A stretch of 64,000 nt of DNA from Sphingobacterium sp. ML3W. GTDB lineage: Bacteria; Bacteroidota; Bacteroidia; Sphingobacteriales; Sphingobacteriaceae. Of this stretch, positions 29,828-38,979 are shown one piece after another. The notes beneath the pieces were generated by a model that saw only the letters and a list, made by a program, of their open reading frames with translations, made no database searches and was not told the DNA's origin. Every line of letters begins with the position of its first letter. Position 1 is the first letter of the stretch. The stretch covers positions 1,426,001-1,490,000 of the forward strand of contig NZ_CP009278.1 of assembly GCF_000747525.1 (NCBI RefSeq). The letters are read 5' to 3'. The position numbers and the translations under genes were made by a program.

Positions 29828-31156
29828 TTAAAATGTTTCATTGAGTCCTAAGAATAATCCACGTTGATGGTAGCCTCCGATCGCATAGTCTATACATAGG
29901 TTGGTGCGTGTCGCCTTGTTGAATAAAATACGAATGCCTGCTCCGCCTGCTGCTCGCCAAGATTCAAACAACTTGCTGTCCATATCATTATTGGTCGATT
30001 GGATATTAAAAAATGTTGCCCCGCTAATGAATTTGTTTCGGAATATGGGGAATCGATATTCTGCCTCATTATAAAAGTAAGAAAGGCCTTTGAAAAAACC
30101 CATGGTATAGCCACGTCCTGATCTTACAGAAGCATCTTTTGCTGTTCCAGGAAGATCTAAATAGGGAAGTCTTCCGGAGATTCTGTAAGAACCATAATTC
30201 CAAAATGCCAGTACATGTTCTGGATTCTCTTCCGATAAACTGAAATACTTTCTAAAATCTGTGGTGAGTTGTATCGCATTTTTACTACTCCCCATCCACT
30301 CTTGGTTCATCCGGATGCCGATGTCCGAATAAATCCCTTTATAAGCACGGTTTGGATTATCACGGGTCATGTATTGGACATTGAACAAAAGCCCATTCGA
30401 ATTGAATTTCTCAGGGTCAAAGCCATAACGCTTGCTATAGACGTAATTGGGGTTGTCATTATTATCTGTCGAAGCTTTGATATTCCGACGAATATCAAAG
30501 GCAAACCCGGCTCCTAAAAAGAGATTGTCAGAAACTCTTTTGTACAGTTTTTCATTGATGCTGAAGGATGTATATTTATAGATATACATATTTTTATCGG
30601 GGTCGGTTAAGATATCATCTTCGTGTTTTCCCGTAAATGTTTTGGTCATGCCTAATCCGGCATCTGGATTGACCATTTTGACAATGGACCACCCACCCTG
30701 TATATTCCATTTATTCTCTTTTGTATAGATATTATGGCTGACATAGAAGACCATAATGCCTTTAGTTGTTACCGATGCTGTCGAAGCGGCGGTGGACATC
30801 GTTGTATTTGATTTATCACCAAGCACAATCCCCGCGACACCTTTGATACCGATTTGTGCACCGATAGTGGGGTTTAGGGCGACACCAGGCATCAGCGTAA
30901 TTCCCGAACGTTTTTTATAGGGGTTTCGTTCCCTTTTGGGATGTAATATGTTGCGAAACAAATCGGAGATATCATACTGATAAATCGCATTTGAATCGAT
31001 TTTGTGCTGATTAAAGGTTGATTTAGATTCAATTCTTGATGAATCTGATACGATATTGACCTGGGCTTGAGTAGTCGAAATAAAAGTTATAAACAGAAGC
31101 GATATACAGGCTAAAGTTAAGGGGTATGCATTTAAATTAGGTAGCGGTTTTTTCAT
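29828..31156 (-). CDS. BamA/TamA-like outer membrane protein
   Basis: 442 residues with an N-terminal signal (cleaved near TTQA-QV) and a C-terminal 16-strand barrel region of the Omp85 type without POTRA domains. The C-terminal third has the Omp85-like features YNEAEYRFPIF and GAGIRILFNKATRTNLCIDYAIG. POTRA-less forms are common in Bacteroidota and have no settled role. It precedes the TonB receptor in the same orientation, 62 bp away. Confidence 0.78.
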   Translation of the reverse strand: MKKPLPNLNAYPLTLACISLLFITFISTTQAQVNIVSDSSRIESKSTFNQHKIDSNAIYQYDISDLFRNILHPKRERNPYKKRSGITLMPGVALNPTIGAQIGIKGVAGIVLGDKSNTTMSTAASTASVTTKGIMVFYVSHNIYTKENKWNIQGGWSIVKMVNPDAGLGMTKTFTGKHEDDILTDPDKNMYIYKYTSFSINEKLYKRVSDNLFLGAGFAFDIRRNIKASTDNNDNPNYVYSKRYGFDPEKFNSNGLLFNVQYMTRDNPNRAYKGIYSDIGIRMNQEWMGSSKNAIQLTTDFRKYFSLSEENPEHVLAFWNYGSYRISGRLPYLDLPGTAKDASVRSGRGYTMGFFKGLSYFYNEAEYRFPIFRNKFISGATFFNIQSTNNDMDSKLFESWRAAGGAGIRILFNKATRTNLCIDYAIGGYHQRGLFLGLNETF

Positions 31157-31289
31157 TTATCAAGTTTAAACTGCAAATTTTTAATCGTTTATAGCGTTGT
31201 TTGTGTACGCTTGTATACTTACAAATATAGTTAAAAGAAAGACTTAAGATATTTCTTGAGACTAATTTTTAATTAATATCGTTTGATGG

Positions 31290-31321
31290 TTTGTACCTCG
31301 TTTTGTAACTACCTATCTTTA
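31290..31321 (+). promoter_or_regulatory. Candidate promoter of the M1 peptidase gene
   Basis: TTTG (31290-31293), 20 nt, TATCTTTA (31314-31321), close to the TTTG/TAnnTTTG consensus; the -7 element is 17 bp before the ATG, implying a very short leader. Confidence 0.55.
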
Positions 31322-31338
31322 TCAAAAAAATAGATAAT

Positions 31339-33210
31339 ATGAAATTAAAGGTTCTATTCAGTCTGGTATATGTTCTCACCTTTAGCATGTTGGTACATGC
31401 ACAGGAACTTTATACACCTCGACATATCAAACAAGCTTACCAAAATGAAACACGTAGTTTAACAGGGGCACCTGGAGCAAAATACTGGCAAAATAAAGGT
31501 CGCTATGATATGCAGATCACGGTTGATCCTGTAACAAAAGTCGTATCGGGTAAAGAGCGTATTCTATATGAGAATAATAGCCCTAATAGATTAAATGAAC
31601 TTGTCATAAGTTTTGTTAACAATGTTCACAAGCCAACGGCAGCAAGGGCTTTGGGGGTAAGTGCAGATTTTATTACGTCTGGACTGAAGTTGAGATCCTT
31701 GAAAGTAAACGATAAAATATACGAAATAGATAGTCAGGACTGGACAACGGTAAACCGAGTAAAGCTTAAAGAGGACATCAGCTCGCTGGCTGTCGCTACA
31801 GTTGAAATGGATTGGGAATACCCATTGTCTCTAGCGAGTGACCGTGAAGGGCAGATCGATTCTGGAACATATTATTGCGCTTATGCATATCCGCGGATTG
31901 CTGTTTATGACGATTATAATGGCTGGGATATGTTAGAGCATAATGGACGTCAAGAGTTTTATCATGACTTTAATGATTATCAAGTTGATATTCGTGTCCC
32001 TAAAAATTATGTGGTATGGGGTACTGGGAAATTACTCAATCCAGAAGAAGTTTTGCAAACTGAAGTATTGGGTCGTTTTAACAAATCATTGATTTCGGAT
32101 GAGGTGATACCAGTGGCTACTTTACACGATATGCAAGAACAGAAAGTCACCAAACAACAGGAATGGAATACCTGGAGCTTTAATGCTGGGCATATTACCG
32201 ATTTTTGTTTTGCATTGAGTAACCATTACGTCTGGGATGCCTCTAGTGTACAGCTGGCTACGAAGCGCGTAAGTGTTCAAGCCGCCTATTTGAGTGGGAC
32301 CAAAGATTTTGAACAGTATGTTGGCTGGGAACGCTATTGTATTGATTGGTTTTCTAAAAATTGGCCAGGAGTAGAATATCCATTCCCAACGATGACAGCA
32401 GTACAAGGTTTTGCGGATATGGAATACCCGATGATGGTCAATGATAGCAGCGTACCTGATAATTTTATGGATGCAAGGCAAACAGTAGATCATGAGATAG
32501 CACATACTTATTTTCCTTTTTATATGGGCACTAATGAAACGCGCTATGCATTTATGGATGAAGGATGGGCAACGGCCTTTGAATTGCTCATTGGTATGGA
32601 TGAAAATGGTGAGGAAGCCGCAAAGAAGCTATTCAAAGAGTTTAGAGTAGAAGGGTGGATTAAAGAACCCTCGACGGAACAGGACCAACCTTTAATTTCA
32701 TTGTCTTCGCAATTGAGTGGTAAAGGTTATGGAAACAATGCCTATATCAAGTCAGCATTATCCTATCTGGCCCTAAAAGATTATCTCGGAGATGTGCCAT
32801 TCAAAAAAGCGCTGCATCATTACATGGATAATTGGCATGGTAAACACCCAATGCCTTGGGATTATTTTTATTCTTTTAATGCCGGTACTGGGCTAAACCT
32901 GAATTGGTTTTGGAAGAATTGGTATTTCAGCAATCATTATATCGATTTGAAATTGGCAAAAGTAGAACAGAAAAATAAAACAATTACGCTGGAAATTGAA
33001 AATATAGGTGGATTTGCTATTCCTTTTGATGTGATATTGACTTATGTGGATGGTAAAAAAGAAAAAATCCATTTTACACCTCAAATTTGGGAAAAGAATG
33101 AAGCTTCAACAGTACTGAAATTAAAAAGTAAAGCTCAGGTAAAAGAAGTGTTTCTCGATAATGATATTTTTATGGATTATACAAGCGATGATAATCGGAT
33201 GATATTATAA
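31339..33210 (+). CDS. M1-family zinc aminopeptidase
   Basis: 623 residues, secreted (signal peptide about 1-21). The zinc site is H385-E-x-x-H389 with the third ligand E408, the HExxH-x18-E spacing of M1 gluzincins. A GxMEN-like element, GFADMEYPM, lies about 30 residues upstream and normally binds the N-terminus of the substrate. The N-terminal beta domain has the PVTKVVSGKERILYENN pattern. It probably trims peptides in the periplasm. It stands alone, with its own promoter and a strong terminator. Confidence 0.93.
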   Translation: MKLKVLFSLVYVLTFSMLVHAQELYTPRHIKQAYQNETRSLTGAPGAKYWQNKGRYDMQITVDPVTKVVSGKERILYENNSPNRLNELVISFVNNVHKPTAARALGVSADFITSGLKLRSLKVNDKIYEIDSQDWTTVNRVKLKEDISSLAVATVEMDWEYPLSLASDREGQIDSGTYYCAYAYPRIAVYDDYNGWDMLEHNGRQEFYHDFNDYQVDIRVPKNYVVWGTGKLLNPEEVLQTEVLGRFNKSLISDEVIPVATLHDMQEQKVTKQQEWNTWSFNAGHITDFCFALSNHYVWDASSVQLATKRVSVQAAYLSGTKDFEQYVGWERYCIDWFSKNWPGVEYPFPTMTAVQGFADMEYPMMVNDSSVPDNFMDARQTVDHEIAHTYFPFYMGTNETRYAFMDEGWATAFELLIGMDENGEEAAKKLFKEFRVEGWIKEPSTEQDQPLISLSSQLSGKGYGNNAYIKSALSYLALKDYLGDVPFKKALHHYMDNWHGKHPMPWDYFYSFNAGTGLNLNWFWKNWYFSNHYIDLKLAKVEQKNKTITLEIENIGGFAIPFDVILTYVDGKKEKIHFTPQIWEKNEASTVLKLKSKAQVKEVFLDNDIFMDYTSDDNRMIL

Positions 33211-33246
33211 AATTGTATGGAGATACTAATTTCTTGTATTAGGACT

Positions 33247-33299
33247 ATGCCTTCAAGCTGTATGTGCCATGTGATAGGGCATATACAGCTTGAAGGCAT
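33247..33299 (+). terminator. Strong Rho-independent terminator after M1 peptidase
   Basis: 22-bp arms (33247-33268 with 33278-33299) with one G-T pair, followed by eight T. Confidence 0.92.
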
Positions 33300-33339
33300 T
33301 TTTTTTGATTAAGATCTTACAAGATGAAGGATGCAATCC

Positions 33340-33795
33340 TTATTTTTTACTTTTTTTGATGTTTTTAAACATCATTTTTCGAAGTTGAAAATAACCAAGT
33401 GTTAGTTTTTGATTTGAACGGAGGTAGGGGATACTCATAATTACGAGTAGCGAGATACAAGCCGACGTGCCTAAAGCTCCTCCAAACCCATCAAAAAATT
33501 GGCTGGTATTGATGTAGATCAGACTATACACTAGACCAGAAAGGGATACGCCTATAAATGTAGACAATTGATGGCTCGAAACCATACCGACAAAAGAGGA
33601 ACCAATAAAGATTAATGGGATATGATTGGCCAATTGTTCGGGTATGTATGTTGGGAAAAAATGAATAAATCCAGCAACAATACATGTTAGTAAGGAAGAA
33701 GATAAAACACCACCTAGTTTCAACTTATTGTTGAAATAATACGTGAGTAAACTTCCAAATACACCCGTGAATATGAGAATAACTGTATGAATCAT
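33340..33795 (-). CDS. Integral membrane protein, paralogue of the next gene
   Basis: 151 residues, almost wholly hydrophobic, with about four or five membrane helices. No named family recognised. It shares an arrangement with the neighbouring 33795-34364 product: a segment with xLGxVxxxS, then GSxFVGM, then FDGFGGALGTSA near the C-terminus (SLLNGIGGKLGTLA in the neighbour). Its ATG overlaps the upstream stop by one base (TAATG), so the two are translationally coupled and probably form a hetero-oligomer. Confidence 0.7.
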   Translation of the reverse strand: MIHTVILIFTGVFGSLLTYYFNNKLKLGGVLSSSLLTCIVAGFIHFFPTYIPEQLANHIPLIFIGSSFVGMVSSHQLSTFIGVSLSGLVYSLIYINTSQFFDGFGGALGTSACISLLVIMSIPYLRSNQKLTLGYFQLRKMMFKNIKKSKK

Positions 33796-34364
33796 TATCT
33801 AGAGAATAAAAATAAAATCAGGTAGGTGATGGCTACACCTGCAAACGCTAATGTTCCTAATTTTCCCCCTATGCCATTTAAGAGACTTTTAGAAATAATC
33901 AATAATACAGCTGTACATATACTGGCAGCAAGAATAAAATAAATATCTCCTGCGACCTTCGGACCCGACATACCGACAAATGAACCACAATAAATAGCTG
34001 GAGGTATATGCGATAGATAATTGGACTTCTTATTTAAATAGGGGATTAATGCACCTGCTAATCCAACGATACTTGCAGCGAAAACAGAACCTAATCCAAA
34101 ATGATTGTGGAGGAAATAGCAACCAACAGCGCCTATAGGCACCCATACAGCGATGTAAATTTTTTCAAATGTTAACTTGTTATGATGAATGGGTGATCTG
34201 AAAAATGAATACAGTAATAGAAAGGAAATAATAACAATAAAAAATGATAAACCGATGGTGGAGTTGTTTTCCTTGAATATTGCTAATAAGAACAATAATT
34301 GTATTACAAAAAGCAGTAATAGGGAAGTATAGCGAATGACTCTATTTTGGGATGTTTTTGACAT
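33795..34364 (-). CDS. Integral membrane protein, paralogue of the previous gene
   Basis: 189 residues from the ATG at 34364 (MSKTSQNRVI); a longer in-frame start at 34445 adds 27 residues without membrane or family character. About six membrane helices. Conserved with its partner: LGSVFAASIVGL, YCGSFVGMSGPK and LNGIGGKLGTLA. The paired Gly-rich segments hint at a channel or transporter made of two related halves, but no function is known. Confidence 0.68.
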   Translation of the reverse strand: MSKTSQNRVIRYTSLLLLFVIQLLFLLAIFKENNSTIGLSFFIVIISFLLLYSFFRSPIHHNKLTFEKIYIAVWVPIGAVGCYFLHNHFGLGSVFAASIVGLAGALIPYLNKKSNYLSHIPPAIYCGSFVGMSGPKVAGDIYFILAASICTAVLLIISKSLLNGIGGKLGTLAFAGVAITYLILFLFSR

Positions 34365-34546
34365 TATTTTGCAAAAGTACGAAGTTAATTGACATTGAAA
34401 CAATCGAATATCAATTTTTTTATACTTTATGAGAATTGGTCTCAAGTCTATTTTGTGTCAAATTTTAGCATATTCTGAAATAAATATTTCTATATTTAGC
34501 CTCATATTTGAAAAATTTCAAAACTAAATCTATTAATCTTATCTAA

Positions 34547-36238
34547 ATGAATACTATTTTAAGTACGAAGGATTATATTGTATTTTTTGTATACTTTATA
34601 ATTGTTGCTTCTTATGGTTTGTGGATATACTACAAAAAGAAGTCTGCTTCCGAGGGAGCGAAGGATTATTTTCTTGCTGAAGGGTCATTGACATGGTGGG
34701 CTATTGGAGCCTCGTTGATCGCTTCAAATATCTCGGCAGAACAATTTATCGGGATGAGTGGGTCAGGCTTTAAAATGGGACTTGCAATTGCAGCCTATGA
34801 GTGGATGGCTTCCATAACACTAATCGTAGTGGCTGTATTTTTTATGCCTGTTTATCTTAAAAATAAGATATTCACGATGCCCCAATTCTTGAATCAGCGT
34901 TATAATGGTACAGTAGCCATGATCATGGCCGTTTTTTGGCTGATGCTTTATATCGTGGTCAATTTGATGTCTATTCTCTATTTAGGAGCAGTTGCCATTA
35001 GTGGGATTTCAGGTTTAGATCTGACCTTGTGTATTATGTTATTGGCTGTTTTTGCTATCATTATTACCTTAGGAGGGATGAAGGTAATCGGCTATACCGA
35101 TGTTATTCAAGTATTCTTCTTGATTTTAGGTGGTTTAGTAGCTACTTATATTGCGCTTAATATCATATCCGATGGTAATGGTGTGCTAGCAGGTTTCACA
35201 ACTTTACATAACGATGCTCCCGAGCATTTTGATATGATATTTAAGACCGATAATCCTAACTATATGGACCTTCCGGGTATCAGTGTATTGATTGGAGGGA
35301 TGTGGATCGCAAACTTAAGTTACTGGGGATGTAATCAGTACATCACGCAACGCGCTTTAGGAGCATCTTTGCCTACAGCTAGAAACGGTCTTTTGTTTGC
35401 TGCGTTCTTGAAAATGTTAATGCCTGTAATTGTGGTTATTCCTGGTATTGCAGTTTATTATATTGTCAATAAAGATTTGGGCGCTATTGATGCATCGAGC
35501 TTATTGACCTCTACAGGAGCTCAGGATCCGAATAAAGCTTATCCAGCATTGTTAACACTGCTTCCTGTAGGATTGAAAGGTTTATCATTTGCGGCATTAA
35601 CGGCAGCTATTGTGGCTTCTTTAGCGGGTAAGGCAAATAGTATTGCCACTATTTTTACATTAGATATCTATCAAAAAGCATTTAATAAAGATGCTTCAGA
35701 TACAAGATTGGTAAATGTCGGTAAAATTGCTGTAGTGGTATCCATGCTTATGGGAACTGGATTGGCACTTATTTTGGGTGAGTCGTTGATGGGAGAAGGT
35801 AAACAAGGATTCCAATATATTCAAGAATATACCGGATTTGTTTCACCAGGAATTTTTGCGATGTTTATTTTAGGTTTCTTCTGGAAGAAAACGACATCAA
35901 ATGCCGCGATGTTTGCAACGATCGGTGGATTTATCTTATCCGTTGTCTTCAAAAAACTACCTGATTTGATGGATTTATCTTTTTTATCAAGTACAGGTTT
36001 CTCTGTTTTAAACCCATCTTCTGGACTTTATGAAATTCCATTTATTGATCGTATGGGATTCGTCTTTATCATCTGTGTTATTTTCATGGTCATCATTAGT
36101 TTAATTGATAATAAGCGTGGTATTGTTCCGAAAGGATTGGAAATCGACGCGAAAATGTTCAAGGTGCATAATGGATTCCTCGTTGGATCACTCATTGTAT
36201 TTTTAATAGTTATCGCTTTGTATTCAATTTATTGGTAA
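34547..36238 (+). CDS. Sodium:solute symporter (SSS family, vSGLT-like)
   Basis: 563 residues with about 14 membrane helices. The N-terminal part, DYFLAEGSLTWWAIGASLIA and NISAEQFIGMSGSG, is very close to the Vibrio sodium/galactose symporter vSGLT, so a sugar is the likely cargo. It uses the inward sodium gradient. It stands alone, with no metabolic gene alongside to narrow the substrate. Confidence 0.92.
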   Translation: MNTILSTKDYIVFFVYFIIVASYGLWIYYKKKSASEGAKDYFLAEGSLTWWAIGASLIASNISAEQFIGMSGSGFKMGLAIAAYEWMASITLIVVAVFFMPVYLKNKIFTMPQFLNQRYNGTVAMIMAVFWLMLYIVVNLMSILYLGAVAISGISGLDLTLCIMLLAVFAIIITLGGMKVIGYTDVIQVFFLILGGLVATYIALNIISDGNGVLAGFTTLHNDAPEHFDMIFKTDNPNYMDLPGISVLIGGMWIANLSYWGCNQYITQRALGASLPTARNGLLFAAFLKMLMPVIVVIPGIAVYYIVNKDLGAIDASSLLTSTGAQDPNKAYPALLTLLPVGLKGLSFAALTAAIVASLAGKANSIATIFTLDIYQKAFNKDASDTRLVNVGKIAVVVSMLMGTGLALILGESLMGEGKQGFQYIQEYTGFVSPGIFAMFILGFFWKKTTSNAAMFATIGGFILSVVFKKLPDLMDLSFLSSTGFSVLNPSSGLYEIPFIDRMGFVFIICVIFMVIISLIDNKRGIVPKGLEIDAKMFKVHNGFLVGSLIVFLIVIALYSIYW

Positions 36239-36254
36239 TAGATGAAATGAAGCA

Positions 36255-36302
36255 TTTTAAATAAGAAAAGGCATCCAATTGGATGCCTTTTCTTATTTAA
36301 AA
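36255..36302. terminator. 48-bp perfect palindrome, bidirectional terminator
   Basis: The 48 bp equal their own reverse complement, with AATT at the centre, a GC-containing inner stem and T-rich outer arms on both strands. It lies between the convergent symporter (+) and XRE regulator (-) genes and serves both. Confidence 0.9.
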
Positions 36303-36371
36303 ATGGGAAGATTACCCATGTTTCCTTGAAACTTACTGATAGCCTCTCTTTGACAAACTGTTGTTATTGGT

Positions 36372-36626
36372 TCAGCAATTTGAATCACTGTTTTCTTCAA
36401 TTGGATTTTCAGGGATAAATTCTTTTGGGCTACAGTTAAAAAATGAAGCTAGCTTATTCAGCTGGTCATAAGAATACATGCTGGCAGAATTTTTCATTTC
36501 TATTTGACCGATGTAGCCCGCCGATACATTAAAAAGATGCGCAATTTTAGCTTGACTCACGTGGAGATCTTTTCTTTTTTTTCGTACGAGATTGACTATT
36601 TCAAATTCTATAAGTGATTTAGGCAT
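36372..36626 (-). CDS. Small XRE-family transcriptional regulator
   Basis: 84 residues, essentially one Cro/C1-type helix-turn-helix: IVNLVRKKRKDLHVSQAKIA then HLFNVSAGYIGQIEM, followed by the ASFFNCSPKEF segment. No second domain. Two similar palindromes lie 21-71 bp upstream of its start, suggesting autoregulation. Small single-domain regulators like this often control a neighbouring gene; the region across the palindromes has no convincing gene. Confidence 0.85.
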   Translation of the reverse strand: MPKSLIEFEIVNLVRKKRKDLHVSQAKIAHLFNVSAGYIGQIEMKNSASMYSYDQLNKLASFFNCSPKEFIPENPIEENSDSNC

Positions 36627-36642
36627 AATATTTTAAAAAATA

Positions 36643-36674
36643 GTTGCTTAGTTAATACTAAGTTTTTATATTTG
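36643..36674 (+). promoter_or_regulatory. Candidate plus-strand promoter facing away from the XRE gene
   Basis: GTTG (36643-36646), 20 nt, TATATTTG (36667-36674), a perfect -7 match. One palindrome lies inside the spacer and the other starts 5 bp after the -7 element, so a bound regulator would block it. Confidence 0.5.
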
Positions 36675-36697
36675 TTTTAACTTAGCTTTAGCTAAGT
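36647..36697. promoter_or_regulatory. Two palindromic operator candidates upstream of the XRE gene
   Basis: CTTAGT-N4-ACTAAG (36647-36662) and ACTTAGC-N4-GCTAAGT (36680-36697). Both fit CTTAGY-N4-RCTAAG with centres 34 bp apart. Placement between the XRE start and the divergent promoter suggests these are its binding sites. Confidence 0.6.
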
Positions 36698-37424
36698 GTA
36701 TTGTGAGCTTTGTTAATGGTTTGGTAATCATAAAATGTATACTGAAATCTATATCGATAATGCGAGCTCTATAAGGCTCACCATCATAGATAGGCATACA
36801 TGTAGTGTTTATTAGCAATATGATATTACTACTATAATAGTAGTAAGTGCAAATAGGAACTATCTGATTGATCAAAAGTGCTATATTAACGAGTTGCCAA
36901 TACAATTGAACATCCAGTTATCGCATAATTAAGTTCAAAAACCAATTTCTAAACGATGATATTTATAACCAACAGTAAGCAGCAGTCCCACACTAAAGAT
37001 CGGATTCATTTATTTTTCCATGCACTATTTATAAAGAACATTCAGTTTTATCGAGAGTAAAATTGGATTGTCTTTTAAAAAAAAACAATACGGGTTTAGA
37101 CCATCCTTGTGGTATGTTTTCGCCTTCATATTGCACCCTCTTAATAAAATTTTAGGGAGGATGGTAATGACTTGTGATTTTTTCCGACCTGCTTTTCTTT
37201 CAAAATCTGCGATGATAGGAAAATTAACTTCTTTATTCTTGATACAATAAATATAGTGATTTTTTCTTAGTAAGCAAATGATGACATTAGGACTTTTTCA
37301 TTTTGTTCAATGCAATGGAAGGTGGGTCGGTTTTTTTGTAACAACGCTCAACGAATCAGAATACTTGGTTTGTTCAGTCAAATCGTAATATAAACATGAC
37401 AAGCAATTAATAAAACAAAAATTG
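36698..37424. other. Intergenic stretch with no convincing gene
   Basis: About 730 bp of AT-rich sequence. A 26-codon plus-strand frame (36735-36815, beginning MYTEIYIDNA) lies just after the candidate promoter and is the only frame placed to be a target of the XRE regulator. A minus-strand frame at 36666-36905 is of low-complexity composition and crosses the operators. No tRNA or known RNA seen. Confidence 0.4.
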
Positions 37425-38003
37425 ATGAAAATAGTATTACAGGACCGCTTTAAAATTCGTCCCATGAAAGAATTTCAATACCATAATCGTGAACAGCCGC
37501 TTAAGAGTATTTTAAAAACAAAACCTAAAGAACGATATTATGCGCGATTTACCTTACTAATGGAAGAGTTTGATTCTTATAGTTGTGTCGTGCGCGACGA
37601 AAATGCAGATATATTAAGGATCTCGCTAGTGAATATGGCGATTTACGAATTTTATTTGTTCGCCTATGGCTTATCAGCTAACTTTTCTGCTTCTCGTATA
37701 TATGTTTATAATGGTGATCGTTGTCATTATGTACATAGTATAGAATGTGGAGATGTTGAGTTGTGGAAGGAAACTCATTTGTATTGCTATGAAATAACGT
37801 TGCCTGCTGCTACCGAAAGAGAGGAGTATCAACAGCGAATATTAAATGATTTGGAAGAGATGTTTAAATTGGATGTACATTTAGAAAAAGAACAGGTTGT
37901 CTCGGATATCTATTTTAATGAACAACTGGGTTGCTTAGAACCAACGAGTTGGCATGAACAGACCGTGATGACCATTAGACCTCGGCCAGGTGTATGTTAC
38001 TAA
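37425..38003 (+). CDS. Protein of unknown function
   Basis: 192 residues from ATG 37425 (an in-frame TTG directly precedes it). Not recognised. It looks soluble, with no signal peptide or membrane helix, and is rich in aromatic and acidic residues with alternating beta-strand patterns (YYARFTLLMEEFDSYSCVV, ASRIYVYNGDRCHYVHSI) and an acidic helix near 145-160 (REEYQQRILNDLEEMF). It stands alone between the XRE region and a bidirectional terminator. Codon use looks like that of the neighbours. Confidence 0.65.
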   Translation: MKIVLQDRFKIRPMKEFQYHNREQPLKSILKTKPKERYYARFTLLMEEFDSYSCVVRDENADILRISLVNMAIYEFYLFAYGLSANFSASRIYVYNGDRCHYVHSIECGDVELWKETHLYCYEITLPAATEREEYQQRILNDLEEMFKLDVHLEKEQVVSDIYFNEQLGCLEPTSWHEQTVMTIRPRPGVCY

Positions 38004-38093
38004 ACAGTTTTGTATTATTTGCGTTTTATGCTCCAAAAATAGCTCGTTAATAATCAATAGTAGGGAGAAACTGCTATTGGTTTGATTGAACTT

Positions 38094-38133
38094 AATAAAA
38101 AAGGCAGGTGTTTTCGCATCTGCCTTTTTTATT
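38094..38133. terminator. Bidirectional terminator
   Basis: A stem of about 17 bp built on AAAAAAGGCAG/CTGCCTTTTTT with a TTTTCG loop, between the convergent 37425-38003 (+) and 38151-38729 (-) genes. Confidence 0.85.
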
Positions 38134-38150
38134 TGTTTGACATGAGGTTC

Positions 38151-38729
38151 TTATCTTTGACCAGGTAAGTAAATTTGGAACCCAAGTCCTACGCCTAATC
38201 CCGATGCTTTGTCTCCCAAATTAACATTTGATTTGGTGTAGTTGTATCCCACGGTTGCTTCAAGTGCGACTGTTCTTGTAATGAAGTGCGCATAACCAAG
38301 ATTTGCTCCTAAAGCTAATGATGCACCCTTACCGATAGAACTACCTGCTATCCCAATATCACCTTGTCCAAAAAAGCGACCTGATGAAGATGACCCTTCT
38401 GGAAAATAGTATCTCACAAATGGGGCGATACCATAGTTCCATTCATTATCATGACCTTTAGCAGCGGTTAAACCTAAGTTCGCTTGAGCACCAATGGCTA
38501 TACCATCAGCAACAAAATATCCAGCTCTTGGCTGCAGATTGACATTGAACGCTTTGCCCTCGAAACTATAACCTAGATTGGCTAAAGAACCTCCGACCAT
38601 CCAATTCCCCTGTTTTATTGGAGCACTGCCAACATCTGCGGTGCTCTGTGGTGTAGTTTCTATTCTTTGTGCGTTCGCACTGAAAGCGATTCCACCCATG
38701 ATTGTAAGTAGTAATGCTAGTTTTTTCAT
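38151..38729 (-). CDS. Outer-membrane beta-barrel protein (OmpA/OmpW-like small barrel)
   Basis: 192 residues with a signal peptide (cleaved near ANA-QR) and an eight-strand barrel. The alternating-strand pattern with Gly-rich turns (GGSLANLGYSFEGKAFNV, YGIAPFVRYYFPEGS, LGVGLGFQIYLPG) matches the OMP_b-brl group. No periplasmic domain. The specific function is unknown. Confidence 0.82.
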   Translation of the reverse strand: MKKLALLLTIMGGIAFSANAQRIETTPQSTADVGSAPIKQGNWMVGGSLANLGYSFEGKAFNVNLQPRAGYFVADGIAIGAQANLGLTAAKGHDNEWNYGIAPFVRYYFPEGSSSSGRFFGQGDIGIAGSSIGKGASLALGANLGYAHFITRTVALEATVGYNYTKSNVNLGDKASGLGVGLGFQIYLPGQR

Positions 38730-38979
38730 GTGTCTTAAGTTTTCTATATATTTAACGATATGTTGTTTTATTATATAACAGTAAACGAAAGCAATAGTTT
38801 TTATTTTCTTTAATTAAAACTTACATATTTTCTAATCAATTGCCTATTTGTAGGTTTATAATCTTGTTTTTTTGGTTGTTAAGAGCCGATTATTTCGAGA
38901 TTATCAGAATAGCTTAATTATTATTCTTATGCGAATTTTCAACAGTAAACGAGTCGCTTTAATGTTGAAAGTAAACCTA

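Noticed and set aside
36666..36905. A 79-codon minus-strand frame upstream of the XRE gene
   Set aside because: Low-complexity, Tyr/Ile-rich composition, crosses the operator palindrome, no family resemblance.
37068..37250. A 60-codon plus-strand frame
   Set aside because: No protein-like pattern and no promoter or ribosome-binding site; probably chance in AT-rich DNA.
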